64,000 nucleotides of DNA from Entonaema liquescens (GCA_902805475.1 CADCSX010000002.1:1488001-1552000), one strand, 5' to 3'; positions 10,309-23,165 are shown, numbered from the stretch's first letter. Notes: generated by a model not told the origin, from the letters alone. Numbers and translations: made by a program.

Positions 10309-13300
10309 CTACGCCAATATAACCTCGAACTCAAAATCCTCAGTCAATAACGAGTACTCATTCCTAGTACTAGGCCCACAAGAGCCGCTTCCTAGCCCGT
10401 GATGTGCCGCATCAAGCCTCAGGACTACATTCTCTGTCTTCTTTCTCCGTAACTCATAGGGGTGCTTTGCTGCCTCTATGTCCGCAACCCTGTAATGGGA
10501 CGCGTGGAAGTCGAACAGCTTGCGCTTCCTCTCAGCATCATTCAGATCTGAAAATGAAGCTGTCATCGACTCGCCCCGGGCGTGTGTAAACTTTACCCAC
10601 CGCGTGTCTGTTCTATTGCCGCCTTCTTGTGGGAACTCGTAGTCGGTCCAGAGCTCCGACACCTTGGTAACTTGATATACGCCTAGGCGCTGTGATAGCT
10701 TCTTATCCCTATAACTCTCGCCCGGACCGCGCCCGTACCAGGTCACGGTCGCTGAATCCGTATTTCCGCCGGCCCATTCGCTTGGTAATTCCAAAGTTAG
10801 ACCTATGCGCGGCAGCGTACGGGGCAAATTCAACCCCTTTGGTTTCCCCTTAACACGTATGGCGAGCGTACCCGATGCGAAGAACGTGTAAACAATGTCT
10901 AAATCAATAGACCACGAGAAGACAGGTGGAGCGAATCGCTGCTCAACCCGAACTACGACGGAATGTCCATCAGCTTCGATATCCCACTTGCAACTGCGCG
11001 TCTGGCATTTAGCAAGGTGTAGAAGCCTATTCTTCCAGTCGCGTCCGTCTTGAGGCGCATCATTATCTGTGGGTGCACGGTATGCGGTGAACTCTGGACT
11101 CTCAGCTAAGAGTTCAGTACCATTCTTCGTGAAGGATCGTAGCTTGCCATGGATAGGCGAGAAAGCCCACGACGTGCCCGGAACAGAAATTGACCAAAGC
11201 GTCGGTGTTTCGGTAACAGTCACTTTATCAGGCGACTGAAGCTGGAGGTCAATAGGGAAATGGATGCTATTGAGCAGAATCTCCTCGAAGGCAATTTCGA
11301 ACCCAGCAGGAAGAGACGGCGTTGCGGCGCGCTGATAAAAGAATAATTGCAATATTCCTTCCCCAGTTAAATCGGTAGGTCGGGATGGAAGTGCCAATTC
11401 GATGGTTTGACCAGGTTCCACGCCAGATGGAATTTCGACGTTGCCAATGTGAGAAGTTGGCTTGCCCTCGTCTAGGATAACGTAAATACATTCAAGATGT
11501 TCAAGCGTAATGAAGTCGTATCGATTTACCACCGTAGCCGTCTGCGACGTGTAGGCGATGACTTTGATGGGTTCAATCCCTTTCTTGTATTCAATTAAAC
11601 CTGGGGTTGGCGTGTGGTCAGAGTGTAATACCCCATCCATGATGAAATTGCTGTCATTCGGTTCATCACCAAAGTCTCCACCATAGGCGTAGAACTCATC
11701 ACCAGATTGCGCATCCTTGCTGAGAAGGCCATGGTTTGCCCATTCCCAGACAAAGCCTCCTTGAAGTTTCTGATAGTTGTAGAAAGCGTCAATATACTCC
11801 TTAATGTTGCCTGGACCGTTGCCCATCGCGTGAATGAACTCGCATAAGATAAGAGGCTTGCTCTTATATTTATCATTGGCGAATTCAATGATGGCTTCTA
11901 TCGGTGGGTACATGGTCGAATACATGTCCATGGTCTCAGCGTATATGTCAGCTTCATAATGGATAGGTCGGCTATCATCATATGACTTAATCCAATTATA
12001 CATAGACTTAAAATTTCGACCAAAGAAAGCTTCGTTTCCCAAAGACCAAATTATGACAGAGGGGTGAAGTTGGTCGCGATAGACAAGCTGCTTCGCGCGG
12101 TCCACGTAGGCTTGCTCCCAAGCGGGATTGTCCGTTGTCCACTTAGCAGCGTCCGTCCGGGTGAGGAGCTGCCGTTCGCGAAATGGAAGTGCCCTATCGG
12201 CGGGAGAAAGCGCAGCATCACCTATATTTCAATTAGTATGATTTGTACCTGTTTAATAGACTAGTAGCAACGCACATATTGACTCAAATCCGTGGCATTC
12301 AAGATCGGCTTCGTCCATAACCCAGAACTGTACATGTTAGATAGTAGGGACGTGAAAATAAGACGGATAACATACTCCTAATTCATCAGCTAGGTCATAT
12401 AAACGAACATCGCTGGGTTGGTGACATGTCCGAATAGCATTGATATTATGAGTTTTCATAAGAATAAGGTCGCGTTTCATGAATTCATATGGTACAGCAC
12501 GCCCAAGTTTGGGGTGATGCTCGTGCCGATTGGCGCCTTTGAGGACGATTCGGCGTCCATTGACTTTGATTAGGCCGTCCTTCATTTCTACCTGTCGAAA
12601 CCCCACACGATGAGTAACGAAGCTAGTGTCGTTCAAAGAGACGATGAGGTAATAAAGTGTCGGGGTTTCTGCTGTCCATTTCGAAGGGTTTTGTACTAGG
12701 AGAGAGAAACCATTAGATCCATGCGACACGGTTCTCGTCTCCGTCACAACGACCTTGCTCTTGGATGGGTCCCAAAGGTCAACCTGAAGTCGGCCAGACC
12801 CGGTAATATCTACCCGAATTTTCAGATCGGCGTCGACATACTGAGTGTCCAGCTTTGTCTGGACAAACAGGTTTTCAACACGCGACTCTAATGGAAACCC
12901 CAAAAGATGAACATCCCGATAGCTATTTACCAATTAGTCTGTGAAATCACCAAGGGACACGATCAAACTCACATTCCACTCATTCTCCATTGGTCCTAGG
13001 AATGGGACATATTAGAAATATAGATTCAATGTAAGAGAAGGGTGGTGTGGTGTGAGATATAACGAAATAAGAGGCATTATTCCCATAATTTTTAAGACGT
13101 ATTTAAAATAAGAACCCCCGTAATTATAGGTCTTACCTGATCCTCGATGTAGGTCCCATCGCAATATTGATAAACTCGAACTGCTAAAGTATTTTCACCC
13201 TCTTCATGGACTACACCTGTGATATCGTACTCAGATGGGTTCCGGGACCCCTGATGATACCCCACCTCTTTCCCATTGACCCAGACATGGAAGGCGGAAT

Positions 13301-13742
13301 CTACTCCCTCAAACCTGAGCCTTAGCTGTAAGCCCTTAAGTTTCTCAGGGATGGTAAAGTCCTTGACGTAGAATCCCGTCTCATTCTCATCAATTGGGAC
13401 ATTGGGCGGGTCAACTGGAATAGGGAAATTGACGTTGGTGTAGTGAGGACCCTTCCCGTAGCCATTGAGCTGCCACATGCTCGGTACGATTATATTGTCC
13501 CATCCTGCCGTATCAGAGGTTGGATCTTCGAATCCTTCTGGGCCCTCAAATGGGTTCTCGGCAAGCTTAAACTTCCAAGTCCCTGAGAGTGAGTAGATAT
13601 TGGATTTGGTACTGTCAAAAGCTAAGGCATCTTGTAACGTGTTATACACATGGAAGTTGGCACGAGGAGGAAGGGTGTTCTTATGAAGAACATCAAGGTT
13701 ATTCCAATCCGGTCGAGAAGCTGGGTGAATATTTTGAGACAT
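10309..13742 (-). CDS. Beta-galactosidase, glycoside hydrolase family 2 (LacZ type)
   Basis: Five exons, complement(10309..12221, 12276..12327, 12376..12922, 12973..12995, 13137..13742), give 1046 aa, the usual size for this family. It hydrolyses terminal beta-galactosides such as lactose. Domain order is an N-terminal sugar-binding sandwich (SLSGTWKF, then PSMWQLNGYG), an immunoglobulin-like domain, a TIM barrel, and the LacZ-type C-terminal domain with WYGRGPGESYRDKK. The acid/base Glu lies in SLGNEAFFG (about residue 473) and the nucleophile in LILCEFIHAMGNGPG (about 537). Exon 2 is a 23-nt micro-exon coding DQWRMSG, which restores the family motif IEDQDQWRMSGI. No signal peptide is visible, so it should act inside the cell after uptake of the disaccharide. 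The start at 13742 gives MSQNIHPASRPDW, matching the expected N-terminus. Confidence 0.93.
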
Positions 13743-14523
13743 GATAAACGTGAATGCTCAGTTCTATCCCCGGGCAAGACTACTAGGGCGTTGATTCAGG
13801 TGAACAACGAATTTCCGTCCTATAAGACTTCGTACAAGGACCCATCTGATAACTAGACGCTGAGTTCCATATCCAGTACGTGTTTTGGGATCGTAGTGAG
13901 GGGAAGCTGTCGGGACTTCGGGAGAAGAGCCGATTTCGCGACTTACTCACAAGAAGCCGTAAAGGATGGGGGCAAGAGTGGTGATTATCATAATGAAGTG
14001 GGTAGGGGAGTATAATAGGTATTACTTGAATTAGATAGAGGCCGATCAGTTTACAATACCGTGCCGGAGTTGAGAGGTTCAGTGCGGGGAAGTTTCAACG
14101 GAAAACGAATCATGACCGCGATCCATACCTACAGTGACATTCGTTTAGTAGAAGTATTGGGATATCCACACATAATAATTTGATCAGCAACGTACCTGTG
14201 TAGACTGCGAATTAATCGCGCGCTCGGTTGGAGTTCAACCGGAGTTAGTATATAATAGTCCCTTCTTAAAGGGTCAAATGTAAGCAACTTAAGCCGGAGA
14301 TGTTGTAAAATGAACGTCGTGTATGACTTGAGTACATAAATTGTTATAGATTGAGAAGGGGGTATCAATATAGATCCACAATGATCGAAGGACCTTATGC
14401 TCATGTCAAGCATCTCCAGTCCATTGTTCAAACCAACCTCCCATCCCGTTCGACCATGCTTTTTCCCATAATATACATACCAGAGTAAATCCAGAGACTC
14501 CTTTATAAATAACTGTAAAACTT
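13743..14523. other. Intergenic, nothing supported
   Basis: This is the promoter side of the beta-galactosidase gene and the 3' side of the RCC1-repeat gene. A 144-codon open frame overlaps the 3' end of the neighbour but shows no family features. Confidence 0.55.
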
Positions 14524-16308
14524 TTATGCTCCGGAATATACAGCCGTTACGAAACGACCACACTCCACTCGTTGCTCAACACTGACTTTTCTTCCCGAGC
14601 CGCTCTCACCAATCTTAACTGTTGTTCTAGGTGTGATCTGAAATCTGTGGTGCTCGCCTTGTCGCCCTTTCTCTGCGTCACCTTCCCCACCATCCAAGGG
14701 TTCAATGTAAGTTGGCAGCGAGGTATTGTTTCTCTTTCCCGTGCCCAGCTGATAATGCTCGTTGCCACCCCAGAATACCACGTCTGCACCCCAGTTTGTA
14801 TCGTTATATGAGCTGATATCGGATGCGTCGACTGAAGTGACATTGTCCATGACTGCGGCCGCATGAGTACTACCAGCGCTCAATCGAGCTAAGCGTATTG
14901 GGACGACGGAATCCGTATTCTCATCCCACTCAAAAAGCCCCGAAAGCGACTTGATTTTGGATGGACCAAGCGATACATGCGTCCATTTGCCTGTACCTAA
15001 ACTACCATGAATACCGGAACCACAAGCCCAGGTGTCGGCGGTAACTCGGCCTAAGTCCCTGATGGAACTGGCGTCTTCTTTTGGCCCGGCAATCCGCTTT
15101 GCATCGACCGTGAAGAATGAATTCGCACCACCGGCTGCAATTGACGTTACACGCGGTTGCTTCCCTGAACCACTGTAAATTTTGTTGAATGGTAATGGGA
15201 TGGGAGCATCAATGAAAGGGAATTGAGGCTCGACTTCGAAACCTAGCTGGCCCGAAGTATTATCGCCAAAGACGAAGACGTGCCCGTTGTTATCAAGTGC
15301 TAGAGAATGGTAGTCACCGGTTGCGACTTTCCCAATATTAAACCCCTTTAAGCTAAGGATTTCATGCGGCTCATCATAAGGTCCTTTAGGTCGGGTTGCC
15401 CAAGTCAGGCCTGGTATACCCATTTGACCTCTGTTAGGAAAATCAGACGTGCTAGAAGCGGCAGAAAAGACGCGGCCCTTTGATGTGAGGAGTAAGACAT
15501 GCTCTAGACCACTAGCAATATCAACGACGCTTTCGCCCCAACCAAGGTTCTTTGGCTTAAGTTGCCGATAAGTAACTGTCTCTGGACTAGACCAGAAAGA
15601 GGTCCAAGACGTCTGATGTGACTTTTCACCAGAGGTCTGGTCGGCTCCCGCTACAGGTACTGAGTAGACAGTTCCGTTTTTCCCCAAAGCAATAATACGA
15701 TCTCGCGAGATTTCAATCTTGACAAGATCTTTACCCTTTAGCGTTTCGGCAGGGGTCGGATTCGCCCTTGAGAAAGCTACGCCCCATTGTACAAGATCAC
15801 CCTTCTCGGTGATGGCTGCTCCAAAGTCGCGATCGAGCTTGATATCTCTTAGTAGTATCCCGTCAAAATATGGTATCCTCCGCGGCGTCTTTACAACGTT
15901 ATCGGTTGAATCGGGTGCGGCGACTCGGCCTGAGTTAGAACCCCACGCATAAACACCTGGGTTTTCCCAACTTTTCTTTACTTGGAGATGCTGACTGCTA
16001 ATTATGTCCCGGTTTTCCTCTTTGTATTCTCCGCTCGGTCGGGATTTCTCGTACTCGATAACAGCTTGTTGTGGCTTCGGGGGTGATTTGCTCAAAGAAG
16101 GATATAATACAACTACACTTCCAGCCGCGAGTGCTACTAACATTCCACCCAGAAATTTTCCAACACCTCCACGCTTGCGCCCGGCCCCATTGCCTCTTGA
16201 TTCAGTGCTAATTAACCTTGGAAATTGGCGGAGAAGAGGGTTTGCGGGATTCGGATGGCGGTATAAGAGGGAGCCCTGGCGCAACGCAATTCGACGAACG
16301 ATAGTCAT
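14524..16308 (-). CDS. FMP25: Mitochondrial RCC1-repeat protein, FMP25-like
   Basis: A single-exon gene of 594 aa. The N-terminus is basic and Arg/Ser-rich (MTIVRRIALRQGSLLYRH), as in a mitochondrial presequence. A hydrophobic helix follows at about residues 50-72 (FLGGMLVALAAGSVVVLY), and the rest is a series of RCC1/BLIP-II-type beta-propeller repeats. Repeat signatures include GVYAWGSNSGRV, GDYHSLALDNNGHVFVFG and WGGNEHYQLGTG. The combination of presequence, one membrane helix and RCC1 repeats matches yeast Fmp25, an inner-membrane protein needed for an early step of cytochrome bc1 (complex III) assembly. The role is inferred by family. The start is the first Met and gives the expected presequence. 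Confidence 0.85.
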   Translation of the reverse strand: MTIVRRIALRQGSLLYRHPNPANPLLRQFPRLISTESRGNGAGRKRGGVGKFLGGMLVALAAGSVVVLYPSLSKSPPKPQQAVIEYEKSRPSGEYKEENRDIISSQHLQVKKSWENPGVYAWGSNSGRVAAPDSTDNVVKTPRRIPYFDGILLRDIKLDRDFGAAITEKGDLVQWGVAFSRANPTPAETLKGKDLVKIEISRDRIIALGKNGTVYSVPVAGADQTSGEKSHQTSWTSFWSSPETVTYRQLKPKNLGWGESVVDIASGLEHVLLLTSKGRVFSAASSTSDFPNRGQMGIPGLTWATRPKGPYDEPHEILSLKGFNIGKVATGDYHSLALDNNGHVFVFGDNTSGQLGFEVEPQFPFIDAPIPLPFNKIYSGSGKQPRVTSIAAGGANSFFTVDAKRIAGPKEDASSIRDLGRVTADTWACGSGIHGSLGTGKWTHVSLGPSKIKSLSGLFEWDENTDSVVPIRLARLSAGSTHAAAVMDNVTSVDASDISSYNDTNWGADVVFWGGNEHYQLGTGKRNNTSLPTYIEPLDGGEGDAEKGRQGEHHRFQITPRTTVKIGESGSGRKVSVEQRVECGRFVTAVYSGA

Positions 16309-16981
16309 GGTCGCAAAGAAGACTTCGGCGCTGGTCAGTTAGTAGCAGACGATAAGCGCAACGTAGGTATATAAGAGACCCCTAGGAACAATTCAGGTCG
16401 TTATTAGCTAGACCTTCCAAACCATCGTTGACAGTCTTTTGCGCGCAACATTTGCAGAAGGCAGATTGATGGTGTCGAAGAGTCTCGAGAATAAAACAAA
16501 GTGGAGGGGATATGTAGAAATGATGAGGTCATCCAATCAAAGCACGCGTAAAATAATACACTCAAATCGTCAGACCGGGGGGGAGAGGGGGGGCAATATC
16601 CCCACTTCATACGTATAGGCAACTAATATCTTGCATAAAGGTTTATGTATGTAAGGGGTAGCAATGTCGATGTAGGTATAACGCGAGATAAAGCGAGATA
16701 TGTGTGTATACCATTCTATTCCTCTAAACCCCATCTTCCTTTTCCGCGTTTATCTACCTAACTAATAAGGCAATCTTCATCTAATCTTCATCTAATCTCC
16801 AACCTTCAATCTAGCGACCTCTTCTCTCCCTACCTAGGTAATATTCGTATCCACCTAAAACACTTCACTTCATAATTATATATATGCGAACCTTGTAGTA
16901 GGTACTTAAGGTATACCTTAGGTACCTCCATACCTTTGACGTTGCGCCCTCGCATTACACGAGATATCAGTTTCACCCCCT
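16309..16981. other. Intergenic, with a poly-G tract
   Basis: This is the 5' region of the FMP25-like gene and the 3' flank of the transporter. It contains a G-rich tract near 16577-16593 (two runs of seven or more G) and repeats of CTACCTA/TAGGTA, which recur across this genome. No gene is seen. Confidence 0.55.
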
Positions 16982-18477
16982 TTAGTTATCCGTGGTATCC
17001 AGTACATCCTCATCGCGGCCCGGATACATGATATCTTGAGTGAAGACAGCTCGTACCAGATTGTAGAACACGAAGCAATACGTAAGGAGTAGACATATAG
17101 ACATTCCTGTCGCAAACCAGCGGATGCCTTCATGTTCGAGCTCGTTTCCAATCGAAATCGTGGCTAATATAAAGCCTGTGTTGGGGAATGCCATCGCCCA
17201 CCAGTTAAGGTGGAAATATTCGGGTGGTGACATGACGACAGACACTACCGCTATACCAAACCACCACAGCGAAAGTGCCCAGAGAAATATGGCACCCACC
17301 ACTGCTATAGGTCTGATTATAGTCATATCAAGCACCATGCCCATGTTAATATCCAAATTATCAGGTAAACCGTTCGCCATGCCAATTATTGCTAGAGCCG
17401 TAAATGCTGGTGGACCAACGTTCATGAACAAGCCTGCTCGGTGTTCGCGGTTTGGCATGCCTGAAATAGTTTAGCTAGTAGCCCCTTACATGAACCATTA
17501 TACCAAGCTTACCTCGTGACATCAAACGTCCTACCATATGGGCATACATCATGAACGCCACAGACAGGCCTAACCCTTGGCACGTTAAACCAACCACGAT
17601 AATCGGAATTGCGTTCATCTGGGGCTGAGTCTCCGCGATAACCGATGCGATTGTCCCCGATAGCATAATTGGAAATATTGGTAAGATCCAAGTTGGCATC
17701 ATAGTCTGGAGACCAAGATTATGTGTGTTGAACACATAACTATACTGAGCAATGGCGACGAATAACGAAGCCGCCACATACCCCCAAAACAAAGCCGAGA
17801 TAAACCATACTGCAGATGAAGTCTCTTCGGGGATAGCATAGCGCTGGGTACCCGTAATGAGAGTCGCTATAGCGAGGAAAATCGTAGGTACGAAAAAGGC
17901 CTCTCGAGAATGAGTAATTGACGTCTTAAAGGTGCCTTTATGCACTATAAATCTCATGGCCATAGCAGCAACTATACCAACGAATATGACGATGTTCGCG
18001 ATATATACGGCAAATCCAATTTTTCGAAGTCCAGGGAATTGGTGAGGCTGGGCGTATATCAAAAGTGCTAAGCCCCCAGTGCTCATGGACAAGGTAAACC
18101 AGGCCCAAGTGAAGTGAGCTCTAATATATGCCATAATTAGTAAACCCTGTTAATTTCGAAGCCCAAGCTATCAGATTTCGAAATACTTACATCCTCTGGG
18201 AAAGCTTCAATTTTGGACGGTTTGGATCGTATATGTCGATAGCATCGAGTCCATCCTCCCTTTTCTCAATATCGTGACCCTCCTTTCCATCATGTATGGA
18301 AGCGTCCGGGGAATTAACTCGGGTCGTACCCACGCTGGGGTTCAGGTCTTTCTCTTCGACTTCATCTTTAGGGACTGGTCCTGATGTATCGCTCTCCGAT
18401 TGTTTGCTGAACAAGGGCGAATTGTCTATAAGATACGGGTTGATTTGCTTTGAATCCGAAGCAATACTATTCTCCAT
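16982..18477 (-). CDS. TDT/Mae1-SLAC1 family transporter (C4-dicarboxylate or anion)
   Basis: Three exons, complement(16982..17460, 17513..18120, 18191..18477), give 457 aa. The first 95 residues are hydrophilic and acidic (cytosolic tail). The body starts at RIAHFTWAWFTLSMSTGGLA, the characteristic first helix of the tellurite-resistance/dicarboxylate transporter (TDT) family, and has about ten hydrophobic helices. Later landmarks are TWILPIFPIMLSG and HRAGLFMNVGPPAFTA. Family members export or import malate and related dicarboxylates (Mae1) or work as SLAC1-type anion channels or sulphite pumps; the substrate cannot be fixed from sequence. The start at 18477 (MENSIAS) is preferred over a longer upstream Met because the extra residues look like untranslated leader. 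Confidence 0.87.
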
Positions 18478-20988
18478 AGCTCCAAGTAACACCAGTAACA
18501 CAACGCTATACGGCTCTAAAAACCAAGTCGAATGCAGGGATAAGGTTTGAATAAAGTCGAATAGCAAATGAATTAGATGGTAAATTAGATGGTAGGTAAT
18601 TATATAGATTCTAGAATTATACATGCCGGCACAAATACAACCCATAAAAACACCATACTACCTTTCCCCATGAGTTAGCGATGATTCCAGATCATGTGGC
18701 TCCCCATCTAAAAAGCGAAACAAATCTGTACTAAAATTGTTGGCTGCCAAGAGTCCCTGATCCGGAACCGAGACTGAGCTTGAAATCAAAGGAGGCAATG
18801 ATACATCACATTGCAGTGAGATGCCTCTATCGTGTCTAACCTTCCCTAAAGTAGTAGGATCTATCTTGATACCAAGGCTAGAAAGCTACATGAATGCGTA
18901 AGAGCCCCACGATGGCCAAGGAACTCTATAAAACACGCACGAGGTGACAAATAAGGTGCGCAAGAGAGACTAGTTTAGAGCCAATTAAGCTTGGGGTCTA
19001 GAGCCGGTGAGGTTGAGTATAGGCATATCTCCTGTGAAGATCTTCATTGTTAGCGTACTGTCATAAACTACGTGATTGATACGCACGCTGATGTGAACTT
19101 TACGAGACGAGTCATGTCTTCCTTTTTTTTCATTGTAGACTAAGCGCTGTTCACTTCACATGAGCCAATACGTTGACGACTTTCTTAATTCGAACATTGA
19201 ACGCTTTTTCAGACTAGGATATTAAATGAGCAGCTCAACATATCGAACCTCAAAACGTTAGGAAGCAATAGATTTGTTAGGAATCCGTGTTCGTTTATGT
19301 TGGTATGAAGTAGCTCGTTGTCGATCAGGCTCATTTTGATGGGTCTAGGAACCTTGTATATCATTTTCTCTTCAGGTTAAAGTAGTATATTTAGCTAAGA
19401 CGCACTTCTATTTGCTGGACTGTGGCCCAACATACTACTATACACAGCTTGCGCTGAGCTTCTAAGCTTGTGAACGCGTTCAACCTTACGAATCCAAAGT
19501 CTTGGCTCGCAGCGCGACGCCCTTGGAACTTTGATAGACATGATGGTTGATTCCGTTGGGGCACGATATTGAACCAATTAGATGCAGTAAACCCCCTTAC
19601 AAATGATGTAGATATATTGATAATCAATGCTCCGTGAGAGCACTTTGCATTAGCTTGTCCTTGGTTTGTAGAGCAAATTATGGATCGAGGCATGCTCCTT
19701 TAACAATGCCATCATGCGTAGCAAAACCAGAACTCGCGATGTGTAGTTGAAGCTCATCTGTGTAAGATGAAAAGCAAGAGAAAGACCCAGCGATGAATCG
19801 AAAACCAGGAGAGAAAGCTCAAGATAGCAGATTCGCCTCGGTGAAAAATTTGCTATGGACTTCTACCAGGGCATCTTCCTCTCTCAACTACTGCCTTTGC
19901 GGTATTTTCTATACGCGTATTTGGTGTTACTTCTTTACCCCCCAATATAATGTTCTGTGCCAGTTTTACTGTATAACCAAATGAAAAGACTCGCCACTCC
20001 AATTGATTCGAGCATCAGTGTGATTATAGAAGCACGCAAGGAGCACGCAAGATATCGCAGCGACTATGTAGCTGCTATTTACGGAGGCCGAAATTCGCAT
20101 CTTATCTAGAACATTAAGCTTTTCGGACTGTGGTAAGTAGATATTGTCGTGCCAATCATTAACACGCTGAGCCTTATATCCGGGGATTTTATGCAGGGAC
20201 TTCGATGCGGCCAAGGGAAGCAGTGTAAAATTAGGAAGCTTGATCGAGATCAATCTATGACTAGTCCGTATTGAGTTGCAGAATGCCGTCTGGGTCCCCC
20301 ACAATGCTTGTGTGCTTCAATCAGCATCAACCCAGTGTGTTGGGGAGCATTACTGTATATGCGCTTTTGGGCAGGGATCGTCTATTGGTCCTTAGTAATT
20401 TCTGTGCAGGACAACTGCTACTGCATCGCTGTCGGTGGTAAGCCTTTACCAACCTTTAGAAGTATACCTGTACCAGCGAAATAGTCAGGCATAAAGGAGG
20501 TTACATCTTCAAACCTGTCAAATATATCCGTCGGGGTCACACTAGTAATATTAATGTTACCTATAGACGCGATTGGAGATAGAACATATCCCGCACCAAT
20601 CACATCGTGAGCCTTATTGCCCTCTCTCAGCCCTCCTTCACTTACTAATTCTAGAAGCCCTTACAGCAATCATGTCTCTTCTTACTATGTCATCGGGTTC
20701 TGTCCAATACAATCTGTTTTCGATATTCTTAGAGTCGACAGAAGAGATGCGTTCTGGTCAACCAGGGACACAGCAACTCCGCATGACTGGGTGAACAGCT
20801 CTAGAACTCAATGGCGAGCCAACATGGAGTTAAAGATAGTATCAGTCTTGCCAAAATCTAGAGTTCGAAATGTGTATATATAGAGGCCATCAAGGTCGTC
20901 GTTTCTTGACTTGGATAGATCATCAGCTCAGTAACAACCAGTAACAAGTCGATCCGGTAACAAACTCGCCTTCGCAACAACCGCCAAT
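18478..20988. other. 2.5-kb gene-poor stretch
   Basis: No supported gene. Open frames of 60-112 codons near 19391-19693, 19966-20304 and 20418-20603 on the minus strand lack recognisable domains; they could be decayed gene pieces. At the right end, a TATATATAG element near 20874 lies about 110 bp before the start of the HD-domain gene and is a plausible TATA box. Confidence 0.5.
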
Positions 20989-21848
20989 ATGCAGTTCACT
21001 CAGAGCGCTCTCCTGCTTCTCACTACCTTGACTACTCTTGGCGCCTCAGCCCCCTTCTACCCATACTACCCGCCATTCAGGCCACGTGGTCTCCCCGTTC
21101 TAGGAAACGTTCCTTACCCGAACACCACGATTGCGGGAGTTACCGTTATTGACACGCCTATCGTCCGTCTTGCAAGGGAGTTTGCTCGCAACCACAGCGA
21201 TGACGCTACCTACAAGCACCAGATTCGCGCCTGGCTCTTTGGATCCCAGATCATTGCCAACAACGCGACGCTTCTGAACACTGTCGACATTGAAGTCCAA
21301 GCCGTCTCTGCTATTCTACACGATCTCGGCTGGGACCAGACCCCTGACTCTCCAGTCACTTCCTTAGATAAGCGATTCGAGGTTGACGGAGCTATTGCCT
21401 CCACGGAGTTCCTCAACAAGTACGCTGACGAAAACTGGGACCACCGCCGTATCCAGTTGGTATTTGACGCTATTGCGCTGCACACGACCCGTACTATTGC
21501 CTACTACAAGGAACCCGAAGTGTACGTGACCAGCCAGGGCATTGCTATCGACTACAACGGCCCGCAACGAGGTGTCAGCAACGAGACGTGGCAGAACATC
21601 ATCACGGAATTCCCCAACTTCGACTTGATCCAGGCCACCAACGAGACCTTCACTTTTGTCTGTGCTAAGAAGCCAGAGGTTACTTGGGGTAAGACTCACA
21701 GAACAAGTTACTTAAGAGACAGTGCTAACTCTACGCAGACACTCAACTCCAGCCGTGGGGTGACCGATACGTCCCTGGCTACAAGGAGAACGAGGAACTG
21801 AGAATCGACGGCATCTTCTCATTCCTCCAGACTCTCCAGAAGAAGTAG
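20989..21848 (+). CDS. Secreted HD-domain protein, cyanamide-hydratase-like
   Basis: Two exons, 20989..21688 and 21739..21848 (50-nt intron), give 269 aa. The N-terminus MQFTQSALLLLTTLTTLGASA is a clear signal peptide. The body has HD-superfamily metal-site features in order: a His in TYKHQIRAW, the HD pair in AILHDLGW, then HRR and an ALHTT segment. This spacing resembles fungal cyanamide hydratase and other small HD phosphohydrolase-like enzymes, which hold one or two metals. Most such fungal proteins are intracellular, so the signal peptide is notable. Four or more NxT/S sites occur. Substrate and reaction are unknown. Splicing is needed to reach the proper C-terminus (QLQPWGDRYVPGYKENEEL). 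Confidence 0.85.
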
Positions 21849-23165
21849 AGATCATAGATACTGCTTGAAAGAGTGCTGGTGCTGGTGTTCTCGGTGTTCT
21901 CAGTGATGAGTGGCGAGCGGTGTTGCGGGTGAAGTAAATGATGTCTTATGAAGCTTTAGTACAGTCGTTTACTAAAAGGAAACCGGTTGGAGGAGTGGTT
22001 AGATCAGAACTTTTTTTATCTTTTTTTTTATTCTGCTAGCTTATTTCCTATTTCATAAATCTATTCTTCTCTTCTTGGCCATAATCAAATCTTATGATGC
22101 CCGCATCGGTGACTAATGCATTCTGATTTTAGAATATATAGAGCAGTATCTAGCGAAGTAAACTCATGGCGATCAATACTTCAGCCATATTAGCGTTTCA
22201 TTGTGCCTGTAAGTACAGGTAAAACGTATCGACAGTTTCCATCTTGCCCCCCACCCTACTATTCGATATATAGCAGGTAGGCACCTATGTATCTCTGACA
22301 TTGGTATGAATTTCGTATGCTCAACCTAGGTCAGACTCACCAAGTGAAGATCTTCATGCAGAGCTCCTCACTTGCTCTAGCAATCGAATCATTCCACCTT
22401 TCTGGGCCTTTCTTTACTAAACTTGATGAGGTTTCCAAATGTATCTCATACAGTAATGTGCATGTAGTTACTCTCTTCTGCAACCATTGGGATTCTTCTG
22501 GACACATTCTCCATCTGGTCATTTTTGGTTAATTCGCTAAGGTAACACTTGCATAATTTTGAGTCTTCCTTACTCGCACGTAGTATGCGGTTTTGAACAC
22601 AGGAGAGGACCAGGGCGGCGAGACCAGCAGCAAGCGCGGTAACAACCGAAGAGCTGGTTCGATACTTCATGGTTTAAGCTTGCACCTTCCAAGACATCAT
22701 CATTTCCGGGAAACGTGAAACATATTTGGCTTGTGTTTCCAACTTCGTTGTCTGTTCGACCTGAGGCATGTGCCCCTCCAATTTTGAAGATCCTGCCCCG
22801 AGCTGTTATCTATGGATAGCTACTGAAAGATGGACTTAAAAAGGAAGACCAGGGGCGACCAGCAGGCTCTGAGGATATGCCAGGGGAGGATATAGATCGC
22901 TCAAGTGATGCAGACTATGAGTCTCACTAAACGAAATCTTTCGACAGCTCTATTAGGCTTAGAGTAGATACGACCTTCAGCTTCCGACGTTACACCAGAA
23001 AGAACGACATGCAGATAACTACGGGAAATCTTTTAGGTAATAGGTGGATTGTATGTATTCTTTGCTCCATAGAACTAGCGATTATGTTCTTAGAAGATGG
23101 TCTTCGAGCCGCCAGTGCTATATAATACCTAACTATTGACCACTGACGGTATTATATGAGATCGG
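21849..23165. other. Intergenic, possible gene remnants
   Basis: A 74-codon minus-strand frame at 22446-22670 begins like a signal peptide (MKYRTSSSVVTALAAGLAALV) but has no further support. A short plus-strand frame ending near 22930 encodes an acidic tail and may be a relic exon. Neither is called as a gene. Confidence 0.45.

Noticed and set aside
14129..14563. 144-codon minus-strand frame overlapping the 3' end of the FMP25-like gene
   Set aside because: No domain, membrane segment or splice support; it overlaps the end of a well-supported gene in another frame.
19391..20603. Three minus-strand frames of 60-112 codons in the gene-poor stretch
   Set aside because: No family features and no joinable splice signals; at most decayed remnants.
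22446..22670. 74-codon frame with a hydrophobic signal-like start
   Set aside because: The rest is featureless and no second exon or promoter could be linked.
22820..22932. Short acidic open stretch ending with a stop near 22930
   Set aside because: Too short, with no start or acceptor that gives a recognisable protein; perhaps a relic exon.
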